This document shows, piece after piece, positions 13,910 to 14,191 of a stretch of 14,191 nucleotides of DNA. The stretch's first letter is position 1; each line of letters starts with the position of its first letter. The notes under the pieces are model-generated. The model searched no databases and was not told where the DNA came from. It worked only from the letters and a program-made list of their open reading frames with translations. The position numbers and the translations under genes were made by a program. Where the stretch lies: assembly GCA_002420305.1 (NCBI GenBank), contig DIHT01000137.1:12805-26995 (forward strand), written 5' to 3'. This DNA comes from Akkermansiaceae bacterium UBA5689 (GTDB lineage Bacteria > Verrucomicrobiota > Verrucomicrobiia > Verrucomicrobiales > Akkermansiaceae).

Positions 13910-14191
13910 CTAGGCGAGCGCAGAAAGCTTCTCCTTCAGCACATCAACGGTCACTCCTTTGGTGCCGATCATCGTCTCAACGACTTCTCCCCCTTTGAAG
14001 AAGGCAATGGTAGGGAGAGACTGAATGTTAAAAGTGCGAGCCAGTTCCTGCTGACTGTCGACATCAACCTTTCCCACCTTGGCGCTGCCCTCGGTATCCG
14101 AGGCCACCGCATCAACGAGAGGACCGATCATCTTACAGGGACCACACCACTCCGCCCAGAAATCCACAAGAACGGGCAGTTCAGACTGCAG
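13910..14191 (-). CDS. trxA: Thioredoxin, N-terminus beyond the window
   Basis: The frame reads 93 residues from the window edge to a TAG at 13910-13912, so about 12-15 N-terminal residues of a normal 105-108-residue thioredoxin are missing. The active site WCGPCK is intact, preceded by VDFWAE. The cis-proline block SLPTIAFFKGG and the end strand with VLKEKLSALA follow. This is a cytoplasmic dithiol reductant that serves ribonucleotide reductase and other oxidised proteins. The open frame continues to base 14191, so the GTG at 14167 is an internal valine, not the start. A 10-base palindrome, CGCCTAGGCG at 13907-13916, overlaps the stop codon; it has no T-run. Confidence 0.95.
   Translation of the reverse strand: MQSELPVLVDFWAEWCGPCKMIGPLVDAVASDTEGSAKVGKVDVDSQQELARTFNIQSLPTIAFFKGGEVVETMIGTKGVTVDVLKEKLSALA

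Noticed and set aside
1..14191. CRISPR arrays, transposases, phage genes, toxin-antitoxin or defence genes
   Set aside because: No regular repeat-spacer pattern, transposase motif, integrase or paired small toxin-antitoxin frames were found on either strand.

Overview
The window looks like chromosomal DNA from a Verrucomicrobiota bacterium (PVC superphylum). Three things point there. First, a DUF1553/PSD1 gene end is followed by a Tat-exported DUF1501 gene, a pairing typical of Verrucomicrobiota and Planctomycetota. Second, there are PEP-CTERM sorting signals with a short hydrophobic helix and an Arg-Arg-Arg-Arg-Ser end. Third, lpxA shows a Gram-negative envelope with lipid A. GC content is moderate to high by eye, several genes start with GTG, and clear Shine-Dalgarno sequences are few. 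The species cannot be named from this window.

Layout. Bases 1-1626 (+): the last 37 codons of a DUF1553/PSD1 protein, then a complete DUF1501 protein. Bases 1636-9101 (-): four genes read leftward, in transcription order a zinc/manganese-type substrate-binding protein (znuA-like), a KefB/CPA2-type cation:proton antiporter with a C-terminal TrkA-N domain, the DEAH RNA helicase HrpA, and a secreted coiled-coil protein of unknown function. Bases 9254-10027 (+): lpxA. Bases 10135-10524 (+): a very short PEP-CTERM protein whose frame runs on into a GC-rich, structured block. Bases 10590-11312 (-): a secreted protein with an SH3-like stretch and a SmpA/BamE-like motif, followed by a terminator. Bases 11613-12164 (-): a second, normal PEP-CTERM protein with a strong intrinsic terminator. 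Bases 12603-13880 (+): hemL. Bases 13910-14191 (-): thioredoxin, cut by the window edge.

Most of this is housekeeping: lipid A, tetrapyrrole, redox, RNA helicase, ion and metal transport. Lineage-specific envelope proteins are mixed in: DUF1501/DUF1553, two PEP-CTERM proteins and two secreted proteins of unknown function. There is no CRISPR array, phage, transposase or defence island, and no clearly new multi-gene system. The points most worth a second look are three. The miniature PEP-CTERM gene has lost a natural TAG stop by one base of frame. It is joined to a GC-rich block of about 160 bases that may be a dispersed element. The 438-base gap before hemL contains a long imperfect stem that could be a structured leader or a small RNA.
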